A model generated the notes under the pieces. The model saw only the letters and a program-made list of their open reading frames with translations. It did no database searches and had not been told where the DNA came from. A stretch of DNA of 23,505 nt from a virus: positions 1 through 23,505 of IMG/VR virus record IMGVR_UViG_3300022074_005634, one strand, 5' to 3'. The position numbers and the translations under genes were made by a program. Shown here in pieces: positions 1 to 6,695 of the stretch (the stretch's first letter is position 1; every line of letters begins with the position of its first letter).

Positions 1-939
1 AGTACGGTCATCAACGAGGCATTGAAGTTGGGAACCGATGTTAACTTTGGCTATGACTATAAGCTAGACTTTGAAGAGAGATTCAAAATCAAACAAAGAG
101 ATCCAATCACAACAGGTTGGAAAGAAATCGATGCGATTTGCAAAGGTGGGTTAGGAAATGGAGAGTTGGGTGTTGTTATTGCTCCAACTGGGGCTGGTAA
201 ATCTATGGCTCTGGTACATCTCGGAGCGCAAGCAGTAAAACTAGGCAAGACGGTTATTCACTATACTCTTGAGATGGCTGAGACATCCATCGCTGGTCGC
301 TATGATAGTTGCATTACTGGATTAAAATTGAAAGAAATGTTCCAGTTCAAAGAGCAGATTCACGAAAGAGTTAAAGACATTGAAGGCAATGTGATTATCA
401 AGGAGTACCCAACCAAGTCAGCGACCACCACCACGATTAAGAATCATCTGGAGCGAATAAAGTCCAGAGGAATTAAAGTTGACATGATCATTGTTGACTA
501 CGCAGACTTGCTCCGCCCGGTAATTAATCGTAGATCAAATGAGAAAAGACACGATTTGGAATCTATATATGAAGAACTCCGTGGTTTATCTCAGGTCTTT
601 GAGTGTCCAATCTGGACTGCCTCGCAAACTAATCGAAGTGGATTGAATGCTGAAATCGTTACAATGGAAGCTATCTCAGAAGCGTTTAACAAATGTTTTG
701 TGGCTGACTTCATCTGCACCATTTCCAGAACAGTCGAAGATAAGAAGTCTAACAAGGGCAGGATCTTTGTTGCGAAGAATAGAAATGGTATTGACGGAGT
801 TGTCTTTCCGATTAGAATGGATACTTCTAACGTCAATATTAAAGTATTATCTATGGGAACGGTTGAGAATGGAGCCGCCCCAACTGTGAAAAGCCAATCT
901 GAATCGTTAAGAATGAAACATAACAAACTTATGAAATAA
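1..939 (+). CDS. DnaB-type replicative DNA helicase, C-terminal part (5'-truncated)
   Basis: The reading frame is open from base 1, so the true start lies upstream; the TTG at 22 is not convincing as a start. The visible part is a RecA-like ATPase core of about 312 codons. It has a Walker A motif (APTGAGKS, about nt 181-204), a LEM segment after the next strand (TLEMAE) typical of DnaB/gp41 helicases, a Walker B strand (MIIVDYADLL, about nt 484-513) and the downstream WTASQTNRSG stretch that matches the DnaB H3 region. By family this enzyme is a hexameric 5'-3' helicase that unwinds DNA ahead of the polymerase. It fits the phage DnaE polymerase encoded 6 kb downstream. The N-terminal primase-interaction domain would be outside the window. 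A KaiC/RadA-like RecA fold is the main alternative. Confidence 0.82.
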   Translation, partial: STVINEALKLGTDVNFGYDYKLDFEERFKIKQRDPITTGWKEIDAICKGGLGNGELGVVIAPTGAGKSMALVHLGAQAVKLGKTVIHYTLEMAETSIAGRYDSCITGLKLKEMFQFKEQIHERVKDIEGNVIIKEYPTKSATTTTIKNHLERIKSRGIKVDMIIVDYADLLRPVINRRSNEKRHDLESIYEELRGLSQVFECPIWTASQTNRSGLNAEIVTMEAISEAFNKCFVADFICTISRTVEDKKSNKGRIFVAKNRNGIDGVVFPIRMDTSNVNIKVLSMGTVENGAAPTVKSQSESLRMKHNKLMK

Positions 940-956
940 ATAAAGGGGACAAGCGA

Positions 957-2825
957 ATGACAGACAAGAATAAAGTAGCAAGAGATATCTTATCTGATAT
1001 CACAGTTCATATGAAATACGCAAGATACCTCCCTGAGAAAGAACGTAGGGAGACTTGGGCAGAGATCGTGGATAGAAATAAAGCCATGCACGTAAAGAAG
1101 TACCCAGAACTAGAAGAGGAAATCAACAATGCCTACCAGATGGTATACAACAAGAAAGTATTGCCTTCTATGCGCTCAATGCAGTTTGGTGGTAAGCCAA
1201 TTGAGGTAGCACCCAATCGCATCTACAACTGTGCCTTCGCACCGATTGATGACTGGCGAGTATTCGGAGAGATTATGTTTCTTCTCCTCGGCGGAACTGG
1301 TGTCGGATACAGTGTCCAGAAGCACCACGTAGAAAAACTACCAGCTATTCAGAAGCCGACCTCGAAGAGAACACGACGCTTCTTAGTTAATGATTCCATT
1401 GAGGGATGGGCTGATTCTGTTAAAACTTTGATCCGCTCCTACTTCCAAGGCGGTTCCAAGCTACGCTTTGATTACTCAGACATTCGACCAAAGGGTGCTA
1501 GGCTTGTTACATCTGGTGGTAAAGCGCCGGGACCACAGCCACTTAAAGAGTGCTTGGTTAAACTCCAAGGTATGTTTGAAGCCAAAGAGAATGGAGATAA
1601 GCTCACAACTATCGAAGCCCACGATATGATCTGCCACATCGCGGACGCAGTATTGGCTGGTGGTATTCGTCGTGCTGCTTTGATCTCGCTATTCTCTGCT
1701 GACGACAACGAAATGATCGCAGCCAAGACAGGCAACTGGTGGGAGACAGCCCCACAAAGAGGTAGAGCAAACAACTCCGTTGTGCTCCTTCGCCACAGAA
1801 TTACCAAAGAATACTTCCAAGATTTATGGGAGAGGGTAAAAGAATCAGGTAGTGGAGAGCCCGGTTTTTATTTTTCAAACGATAAAGACTGGGGAACTAA
1901 TCCTTGCTGTGAAATTGCCCTACGACCTTACCAGTTCTGTAATCTAACAGAGGTGAATGTAAGCGACGTAGAGAGCCAAGGCGAGTTGAATAGCAGAGTA
2001 AAAGCCGCAGCGTTCATTGGGACGCTCCAAGCAGGCTACTCTGATTTCCACTACCTGCGCGACATCTGGCGTAGAACCACGGAGAAGGAAGCACTTATCG
2101 GCGTTAGTATGACGGGGATCGCTTCCGGCAAGGTTCTCAACCTAAACACGACAGAAGCAACTAAAGTAGTAATGATTGAGAATGAAAGGGTTGCTAAACT
2201 CATTGGGGTTAATAAGGCAGCCAGAACCACAACAGTCAAGCCAGCAGGCACGACCTCTCTGGCTTTGGGAACATCTAGTGGTATTCACGCATGGCACAAT
2301 GACTACTACATCCGTCGCCTTCGCGTAGGAAAGAACGAAGCAATCTATAGTTACTTGTCTCTCTATCATCCAGATATGGTTGAGGATGAATACTTTAGAC
2401 CACACGATACAGCAGTGATCTCTGTTCCGCAGAAAGCCCCAGAGGGTGCGATTATGAGAACTGAAAGCGCCCTACAGTTGTTAAAGCGAGTAGCTAAGGT
2501 CAGCACAGAGTGGGTCAACCCCGGAACAAGAAGCGGACAGAACACTCACAATGTATCAGCCACCATCTCTATCAAGGAAGCCGAATGGGTTGATGTTGGA
2601 GAGTGGATGTGGGACAACCGAGATGTATACAACGGTCTATCTGTATTGCCTTTCTCAGATCACTCCTACAAACAAGCACCTTTTGAGGATTGTTCCAAGG
2701 AAACATACGAAGCATTACTGGAAAGCCTAGAGGAGGTAGACTTGACCAAGGTGATAGAGGTAGACGACAACACAGACCTTTCAGGCGAACTTGCTTGTGC
2801 AGGTGGTGCTTGTGAGATTACTTAA
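957..2825 (+). CDS. nrdJ: Adenosylcobalamin-dependent (class II) ribonucleoside-triphosphate reductase
   Basis: This is a 622-residue monomeric class II reductase resembling the Lactobacillus leichmannii RTPR type, which makes dNTPs from NTPs using vitamin B12 coenzyme. Visible residues are C92 (RIYNCAF), the N315-x-C317-x-E319 active-site triad in NPCCEIAL, C328 in QFCNL eleven residues later, and a C-terminal redox pair C614/C619 (CAGGAC) whose five-residue spacing matches the RTPR re-reduction cysteines. KPAGTTSLALG at about 428-438 matches the phosphate-binding loop near the active site. The ATG at 957 follows an AAAGGGG ribosome site. The protein is shorter than the roughly 740-residue bacterial RTPR. 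An extra Cys (C318) stands where most relatives have Gly. It needs neither a partner subunit nor oxygen, and relies on cobalamin made or imported by the host. Confidence 0.93.
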   Translation: MTDKNKVARDILSDITVHMKYARYLPEKERRETWAEIVDRNKAMHVKKYPELEEEINNAYQMVYNKKVLPSMRSMQFGGKPIEVAPNRIYNCAFAPIDDWRVFGEIMFLLLGGTGVGYSVQKHHVEKLPAIQKPTSKRTRRFLVNDSIEGWADSVKTLIRSYFQGGSKLRFDYSDIRPKGARLVTSGGKAPGPQPLKECLVKLQGMFEAKENGDKLTTIEAHDMICHIADAVLAGGIRRAALISLFSADDNEMIAAKTGNWWETAPQRGRANNSVVLLRHRITKEYFQDLWERVKESGSGEPGFYFSNDKDWGTNPCCEIALRPYQFCNLTEVNVSDVESQGELNSRVKAAAFIGTLQAGYSDFHYLRDIWRRTTEKEALIGVSMTGIASGKVLNLNTTEATKVVMIENERVAKLIGVNKAARTTTVKPAGTTSLALGTSSGIHAWHNDYYIRRLRVGKNEAIYSYLSLYHPDMVEDEYFRPHDTAVISVPQKAPEGAIMRTESALQLLKRVAKVSTEWVNPGTRSGQNTHNVSATISIKEAEWVDVGEWMWDNRDVYNGLSVLPFSDHSYKQAPFEDCSKETYEALLESLEEVDLTKVIEVDDNTDLSGELACAGGACEIT

Positions 2826-2833
2826 AAAAGTGC

Positions 2834-2861
2834 TTGACTTTTTCTCAAAAATGATTATAAT
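2834..2861 (+). promoter_or_regulatory. sigma70-like promoter for the GapR-like/GroES unit
   Basis: A -35 box TTGACT (2834-2839) and a -10 box TATAAT (2856-2861) are separated by 16 bp, immediately after the nrdJ stop codon and 33 bases before the next start. A second TATAAT at 2863-2868 is too far from the -35 box (23 bp). The CTTGACT start of the motif recurs in the other promoters of this window. Confidence 0.75.
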
Positions 2862-2893
2862 ATATAATGTAAAGACAACCAACGGAGGAAAGA

Positions 2894-3139
2894 ATGTCTG
2901 ACGATAAAACTAAACAAGAGTATATTGGAAACTTTATTCGTGCCCTCGCAGAGGTGGAGGCAGAGATGCTGCCTTACCAAGAGCACCGTAAAGATCTCAA
3001 AAAGAGCTACGTTCAAAACGGATGGCTTAGTAAAGAAGAACTCTCTTCTGCTATCCGCGCCTACCGTATGTTGAAGAATGATGAGGACATCGAACAGTTG
3101 CTTGACATGTACGAGAAAGTAGCCAAGGTTCCATACTAG
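2894..3139 (+). CDS. Small helical protein, possibly GapR/DUF2312-like
   Basis: An 81-residue, charged, all-helical protein with an AACGGAGGAAAG ribosome site before its ATG. The pattern resembles the GapR (DUF2312) family of small DNA-binding proteins. A first helix with a regular charged/hydrophobic repeat (residues 9-33) is followed by a second helix, a NGWLS turn, the basic segment IRAYRMLK (around 55-62) and a terminal acidic helix with LLDMYEKV. GapR in alpha-proteobacteria binds overtwisted AT-rich DNA ahead of forks and transcription complexes. The match was judged by eye and is weak, and a coincidental coiled coil is possible. The gene shares a promoter and terminator with the GroES-like gene 8 bp downstream. 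Confidence 0.4.
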   Translation: MSDDKTKQEYIGNFIRALAEVEAEMLPYQEHRKDLKKSYVQNGWLSKEELSSAIRAYRMLKNDEDIEQLLDMYEKVAKVPY

Positions 3140-3147
3140 GGGGTATT

Positions 3148-3450
3148 ATGAATTTCAGACCACAAAATAGATATCTACTAGTTCAGACCCAAGCGCAGCA
3201 GGACGCCGAGAATACCGGCGTTCTTTTGCCCGAGGGCTATAGTTTACCCAAGGACAAGTATGTTATGGCTACGGTACTAGATAGTGCCGATGACTGCAAG
3301 AAAGAACAAATTTATAATGGCGTTCTCTACCAGAGGGGCAGCAAAATTGTTGTTGATGCATCGATGGTTGAGAACGTAAGCGTATCAGGGGAAACCTATG
3401 AAATCGTTTTGGAAAACTATGTTGTAGGTTTTATGCAAGATAACGAGTAA
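3148..3450 (+). CDS. groES: GroES-like co-chaperonin (Cpn10)
   Basis: A 100-residue protein that follows the Cpn10 layout. It opens with FRPQNRYLLVQ (compare RPLHDRVLVKR in bacterial GroES), followed by a polar mobile-loop segment leading to TGVLLPEGY, whose hydrophobic VLL would dock on GroEL. Later come VMATVLDSAD, then GSKIVVD and the closing strands YEIVLENYVVGFM (compare YLILREDDILAVI). By family, seven copies cap the GroEL ring to enclose a folding substrate. Phages use such proteins (T4 gp31 is the classic case) to fold the major capsid protein. The start is supported by a strong AGGGGG site at 3138-3143. It is the last gene before the terminator at 3495, and a phage GroEL lies at 21984, so the pair is split. 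Confidence 0.8.
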   Translation: MNFRPQNRYLLVQTQAQQDAENTGVLLPEGYSLPKDKYVMATVLDSADDCKKEQIYNGVLYQRGSKIVVDASMVENVSVSGETYEIVLENYVVGFMQDNE

Positions 3451-3494
3451 AATAAGTTCTTTTAATTAAGGTAAAGACTAATTACAACCGTAAC

Positions 3495-3520
3495 AAGGCA
3501 CCCCGAGTGCCTTATTTTTT
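3495..3520 (+). terminator. Rho-independent terminator after groES-like gene
   Basis: A perfect 7-bp stem, AAGGCAC (3495-3501) with GTGCCTT (3507-3513), has a 5-nt loop CCCGA and is followed by A and a run of six T (3515-3520). It closes the unit that starts at the 2834 promoter. Confidence 0.88.
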
Positions 3521-3536
3521 ATAAGAGGTGTTTATA

Positions 3537-3860
3537 ATGAGATTTACGATTGTCGCTTTTACTTTGATTATGGCTATGGCGGGACCAGTCCTTGCCGAAC
3601 AGCCAAATGAAGCGGACTACATAACTTACAAGATTAAGATTGATAGAGATGAGAACTATGATAAAATGCTTGAGGACAACAAAGAGATCTTTGAACAACT
3701 TAAGAACCACAATCTCTTCTCTAACTGGACCAAGAAGGGAGAACAAATCCCAGAGAACGCTAGCGAAGTCTATAAAAAGCCATCGTTTGATGATAGTATT
3801 GAAGCCAACAAAGAAGAGGCTGGCTACATCAAATGCGTAAGAGGCACCACTACCAAGTAG
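3537..3860 (+). CDS. Small exported protein with signal peptide, unknown function
   Basis: A 107-residue protein whose N-terminus is a textbook Sec signal: M-R-F, a hydrophobic core (TIVAFTLIMAMAG) and the cleavage-site pattern PVLA|EQ near residue 20. The mature part is charged and probably helical, with no recognised motif. I chose the ATG at 3537 over an upstream GTG at 3528 because AAGAGGTG at 3523-3530 is well spaced from it and because the signal peptide then starts properly. The gene is the first after the terminator at 3495. Its 3' end overlaps the next gene by 28 bases, so the two are probably translated together. The product would act in the periplasm or envelope. No function is inferred. 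Confidence 0.7.
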   Translation: MRFTIVAFTLIMAMAGPVLAEQPNEADYITYKIKIDRDENYDKMLEDNKEIFEQLKNHNLFSNWTKKGEQIPENASEVYKKPSFDDSIEANKEEAGYIKCVRGTTTK

Positions 3861-4708
3861 ACAAGCTAGTAATAGGCACAGACCTTGCTGCCTTAATCTA
3901 CGCCTACCTAAACAACTGCACGTTCATTTTTAAAGAGATAGTCCACCCCACTCCATTCGAGTTCCTGCCGCTGGACTTCCCTTTAAATCTGTTTAATCAT
4001 GACAAAATAGAAATAGAGATGACCAGCCTTGATGGAGTGGTCAAGTTCGGCACACCAAAGATAGAGTTGTGGAACAGGCTTGTCTTTGTTATGTCCTCGG
4101 CTGGTCTCCTACCCTTTGGTCTCAAAGAGGTAACCGTTAGAGAAGAGGACGACTTGGTGGTGGTCAAAACCAAATCACGCAACTACTATTACGAAGCAGC
4201 CGAGGTCATAAAAATAAAGAATACCTTCCACAGATACACAGCGTTTGATTGGATCAACGTTAGGTCTTGCGGTGCAAACCATCTACAGTATGTAAGCACC
4301 GACGACAAGTTCGTATCAGAAGTGTTCTTCTACCCTTCAGGGCGACACGGAGCCAAACAAGGCGACAACGACATTGCAATAATCTCAAGCCTATCTGAAA
4401 CACAACTACAACTATTTGATTATAGCGAGACGATGACTAGGATAAGGGTCAAGGTTTTGCTGCACGAGTTGGGCATCAAGGGACCAAGGAACGGCAAGAA
4501 CCCGACCTACCCTAGATCGCCAGAGAGATACAAGTACGCGCCTATAAAACTAGAGCACGATCATAGGGAGATAAGAAGAACTAAAACCAACAACAGTGAA
4601 CTAGAAATAGTACAAGACTTCTTACAGGAGCAAAAAGAACTATCAGAGGATACTTATCTGTATAAGTTTAACAGCAGAGTTTCGCAGAGGAGCCTGTTGA
4701 GAAAATGA
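3833..4708 (+). CDS. Hypothetical protein of 291 residues
   Basis: I do not recognise this protein. It opens with a basic stretch, then VDKLVIGTDLAALIYAYLN, which resembles the first strand and helix of a Rossmann nucleotide-binding fold but lacks the full GxGxxG. The middle is strand-rich (for example DLVVVKTKSRNYYYEAAEVIK). The last 70 residues are charged, with the basic patch REIRRTKT followed by a helical tail. Its 5' end overlaps the secreted-protein gene by 28 bases, and its stop overlaps the cysteine synthase start by four bases (ATGA). It is therefore firmly part of the operon. The product is soluble, with no membrane segment seen. An FAD/NAD-dependent or sugar-modifying enzyme is conceivable given the nucleotidyltransferase-fold neighbour two genes on, but this is only a guess. 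Confidence 0.65.
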   Translation: MRKRHHYQVDKLVIGTDLAALIYAYLNNCTFIFKEIVHPTPFEFLPLDFPLNLFNHDKIEIEMTSLDGVVKFGTPKIELWNRLVFVMSSAGLLPFGLKEVTVREEDDLVVVKTKSRNYYYEAAEVIKIKNTFHRYTAFDWINVRSCGANHLQYVSTDDKFVSEVFFYPSGRHGAKQGDNDIAIISSLSETQLQLFDYSETMTRIRVKVLLHELGIKGPRNGKNPTYPRSPERYKYAPIKLEHDHREIRRTKTNNSELEIVQDFLQEQKELSEDTYLYKFNSRVSQRSLLRK

Positions 4709-5826
4709 TTAGAGAAGGAATAAGGGCTACAGGCTCTGGTGGGAAAGGCGGAGCACCCGCAGCACCAGTAACTAGCCAGAAGGTCACACCAGCAGATGGC
4801 TGTGCGACAACAGGAGATGAGAACAACAATGGCGTCGAGGTGCGTGATGCATTAGGTGCCGATACTAACATACCCAGCGAAGCCAATTGCTATCAGAATA
4901 TGAGTTCTGAACAGGTTTTGCAAATCGCTGGTAAATCTAAAATAGGTGGGACAAAGACAATGGACTTAGGTAGTTTGGTGGGGAGCACACCCTTAATAAA
5001 ACTTGGAGATAAGTTGTATGCGAAGTTTGAAACATACAATCCAAGTGGCAGCATCAAAGATAGAATAGGATATTATATTCTTTCCAAGGCAGAAGAGAGG
5101 GGAGACCTCAAGCCGGGAGATACAATCGTAGAAGCCACCAGCGGCAACACGGGCATCGCTGTATCTATGTTTGGCGCTCACAAAGGATACAAGGTCATCA
5201 TTGTTATGCCTTGCAATATGAGCGAAGAGCGCAAGCAGATGATGCGTATGTTTGGCGCAGAGGTGATTGAAGTAGAGGCAGGAGATTTCGACAGGGCTAT
5301 TGCAATGCGAGATCACATCTGCAAAGAGGACGGCTTTTTCAACTTCAATCAGTTTCACAACCCAGATAACATCGCCTGTCACTACGAGACGACGGGTGTC
5401 GAGATCCTAGACCAGACGCGAGGGCTGGAGATCTCTGCTTTTATCGACGGAACAGGCACGGGGGGAACCTTGATGGGCGTAACTGAAAGGCTAAAAGAAC
5501 GTTACCCCAGAGTCCAGACAGTAGCAGTAGAGCCAGCAGAGTCTCCAGTTATGAGCGGTGGTGAGGCAGGGCTACACGGCATCCAAGGAATTGGAGACGG
5601 ATCAAAGTTTTTAGTTGACTTAAAAAAAGTAGATGATATAATGGTAATCTCAACGGAGGATGCTAAGTCTAGAATGAAACAACTAATAGGAACAGGCTTG
5701 TTGGTTGGTATAAGTTCTGGCGCAAATGTGTTGGCATCTGAAAGATGGATTGAACAAAACAATCCTGATGGTATTGTAGTCACAATACTGTGCGACAGGG
5801 GCGAACGTTACCTTTCATGCATGTAA
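4705..5826 (+). CDS. cysK: Cysteine synthase-like PLP enzyme with N-terminal extension
   Basis: Residues from about 86 onward match O-acetylserine sulfhydrylase, which makes cysteine from O-acetylserine and sulfide using pyridoxal phosphate. Visible motifs are LVGSTPLIKL, the PLP lysine K118 in PSGSIKDRIG, the substrate loop TSGNTGIAVS, the PLP-phosphate loop GTGTGGTLMG, VAVEPAESPVM, IQGIGDG and the final ISSGAN...CDRGERYLS. The protein stops just after GERYLS, so the last roughly 15-20 residues of bacterial CysK are missing. The first 85 residues are an extra, low-complexity Gly/Ala-rich segment. The ATGA overlap with the upstream gene supports the ATG at 4705. A second start at 4960 (M86) has AGGTGGG nine bases upstream and would give a normal-length core, so both forms may be made. 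Threonine-synthase-fold relatives such as cystathionine beta-synthase are less likely. Confidence 0.88.
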   Translation: MIREGIRATGSGGKGGAPAAPVTSQKVTPADGCATTGDENNNGVEVRDALGADTNIPSEANCYQNMSSEQVLQIAGKSKIGGTKTMDLGSLVGSTPLIKLGDKLYAKFETYNPSGSIKDRIGYYILSKAEERGDLKPGDTIVEATSGNTGIAVSMFGAHKGYKVIIVMPCNMSEERKQMMRMFGAEVIEVEAGDFDRAIAMRDHICKEDGFFNFNQFHNPDNIACHYETTGVEILDQTRGLEISAFIDGTGTGGTLMGVTERLKERYPRVQTVAVEPAESPVMSGGEAGLHGIQGIGDGSKFLVDLKKVDDIMVISTEDAKSRMKQLIGTGLLVGISSGANVLASERWIEQNNPDGIVVTILCDRGERYLSCM

Positions 5827-6695
5827 GACATTTAGCTGGCATTGTTCCTGTAGCAGGACAGCCACTTGATTTTAATTTTCCTTGGCACGATTGCCTGCAA
5901 CCAATCGGACCAGACTACCTAGCAGTCGAGCGAGCCATCTTGGAGTGTGCATACGCTGGTTGTGATACAATATGGCTGACTTGCCACACTGATATGCAGC
6001 CCCTTATCAAGAAAAGACTAGGAGACTTTGTTGAAGATCCGGTCTACATTAATCGAAAATACGATCCCGGATTCCCTTCGGAAAGAAGAAAGAAGATCCC
6101 AATATATTATGTTCCAATTCACCCCAACGACAGGGATAAGCGAGACTGCCTTGCTTGGAGTGTTTTGCACGGAGCCAACACAGCACACTACATCAGCAAG
6201 AATATAAGCAAATGGATAACCCCAGACAAATTCTACACAGCATTTCCTTATGGAGTTTATGATTTTAAATTCTTGAGAGAATACAGAAAGAAGATTCTAA
6301 GTGATGAAGGCTTCTTTGTAAGTTGGAATGGCGCAACAGTTAAGGACGGTCATTATCTTGGCTTCTGTTTCACACCCGAGGAGTTCAAAGAATACCGCCG
6401 ACACTTACGCACCGAGGCAACTGGGGCATACTATAAGTCGGAGGACGGCGAGCTGCCAACGGTAAAGCTACCAATTGAAGAAAGATACTCAGCCCGTCAT
6501 TTTTCTCTTGACAAAGTGTTTGGAATAGGCGATACTAGTGGAGCAAATATAGCTTGTGTTCATGACTATTTTAATATAGATAGTTGGGAGGGCTTGCGAG
6601 CCTACTTGGGATCTGACCACAGAATCTATAGGCACAATACATTATTAGCAGGAAAGAAGTTTAATAGGATAGGAGAGGATATTGAAGAAGAGTAG
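5817..6695 (+). CDS. Nucleotidyltransferase-fold protein, divergent
   Basis: A 292-residue protein whose start resembles the GT-A/NTP-transferase fold of sugar-nucleotide pyrophosphorylases. It has a GIVPVAGQPL strand-loop (residues 8-17), a QPIGP element near 28-32, then AVERAILECAYAGCDTIWLTC, equivalent to the helix and strand that end in aGc..I.lv in that family. The usual GxGTR and PKP signatures are altered: the loop reads AGQPLDFNFPWHDC, without the catalytic Arg and Lys in their normal places. It may therefore bind a nucleotide or sugar without classic pyrophosphorylase activity. I chose the ATG at 5817, which overlaps the cysteine synthase end, because family members begin a few residues before this first strand. 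A GTG at 5790 would add nine residues. The 3' end overlaps the polymerase gene. Confidence 0.55.
   Translation: MHVRHLAGIVPVAGQPLDFNFPWHDCLQPIGPDYLAVERAILECAYAGCDTIWLTCHTDMQPLIKKRLGDFVEDPVYINRKYDPGFPSERRKKIPIYYVPIHPNDRDKRDCLAWSVLHGANTAHYISKNISKWITPDKFYTAFPYGVYDFKFLREYRKKILSDEGFFVSWNGATVKDGHYLGFCFTPEEFKEYRRHLRTEATGAYYKSEDGELPTVKLPIEERYSARHFSLDKVFGIGDTSGANIACVHDYFNIDSWEGLRAYLGSDHRIYRHNTLLAGKKFNRIGEDIEEE
6671..6675 (+). promoter_or_regulatory. Ribosome binding site deciding the TTG start of dnaE
   Basis: AGGAG lies six bases before TTG at 6682, inside the end of the upstream gene. It supports a rare TTG start for the polymerase. The following codons give KKSSIPFVGLHAHS, which is the expected N-terminus of the PHP domain. 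Confidence 0.65.

Noticed and set aside
22-939. TTG at position 22 as the start of the helicase
   Set aside because: The frame stays open to base 1 and a DnaB helicase needs more N-terminal sequence, so the gene is cut by the window edge.
1472-1807. Minus-strand open frames such as 111 codons opposite nrdJ, and similar ones opposite groEL and dnaE
   Set aside because: They lie wholly within well-supported + strand genes and show Ser/Leu-rich shadow composition, with no ribosome site or family match.
2863-2868. Second TATAAT after the -10 box at 2856
   Set aside because: It is 23 bp from the TTGACT box, outside the workable 16-18 bp range.
3533-3538. TATAAT just before the secreted-protein gene
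   Set aside because: It overlaps the ATG at 3537 and has no -35 box at the right distance.
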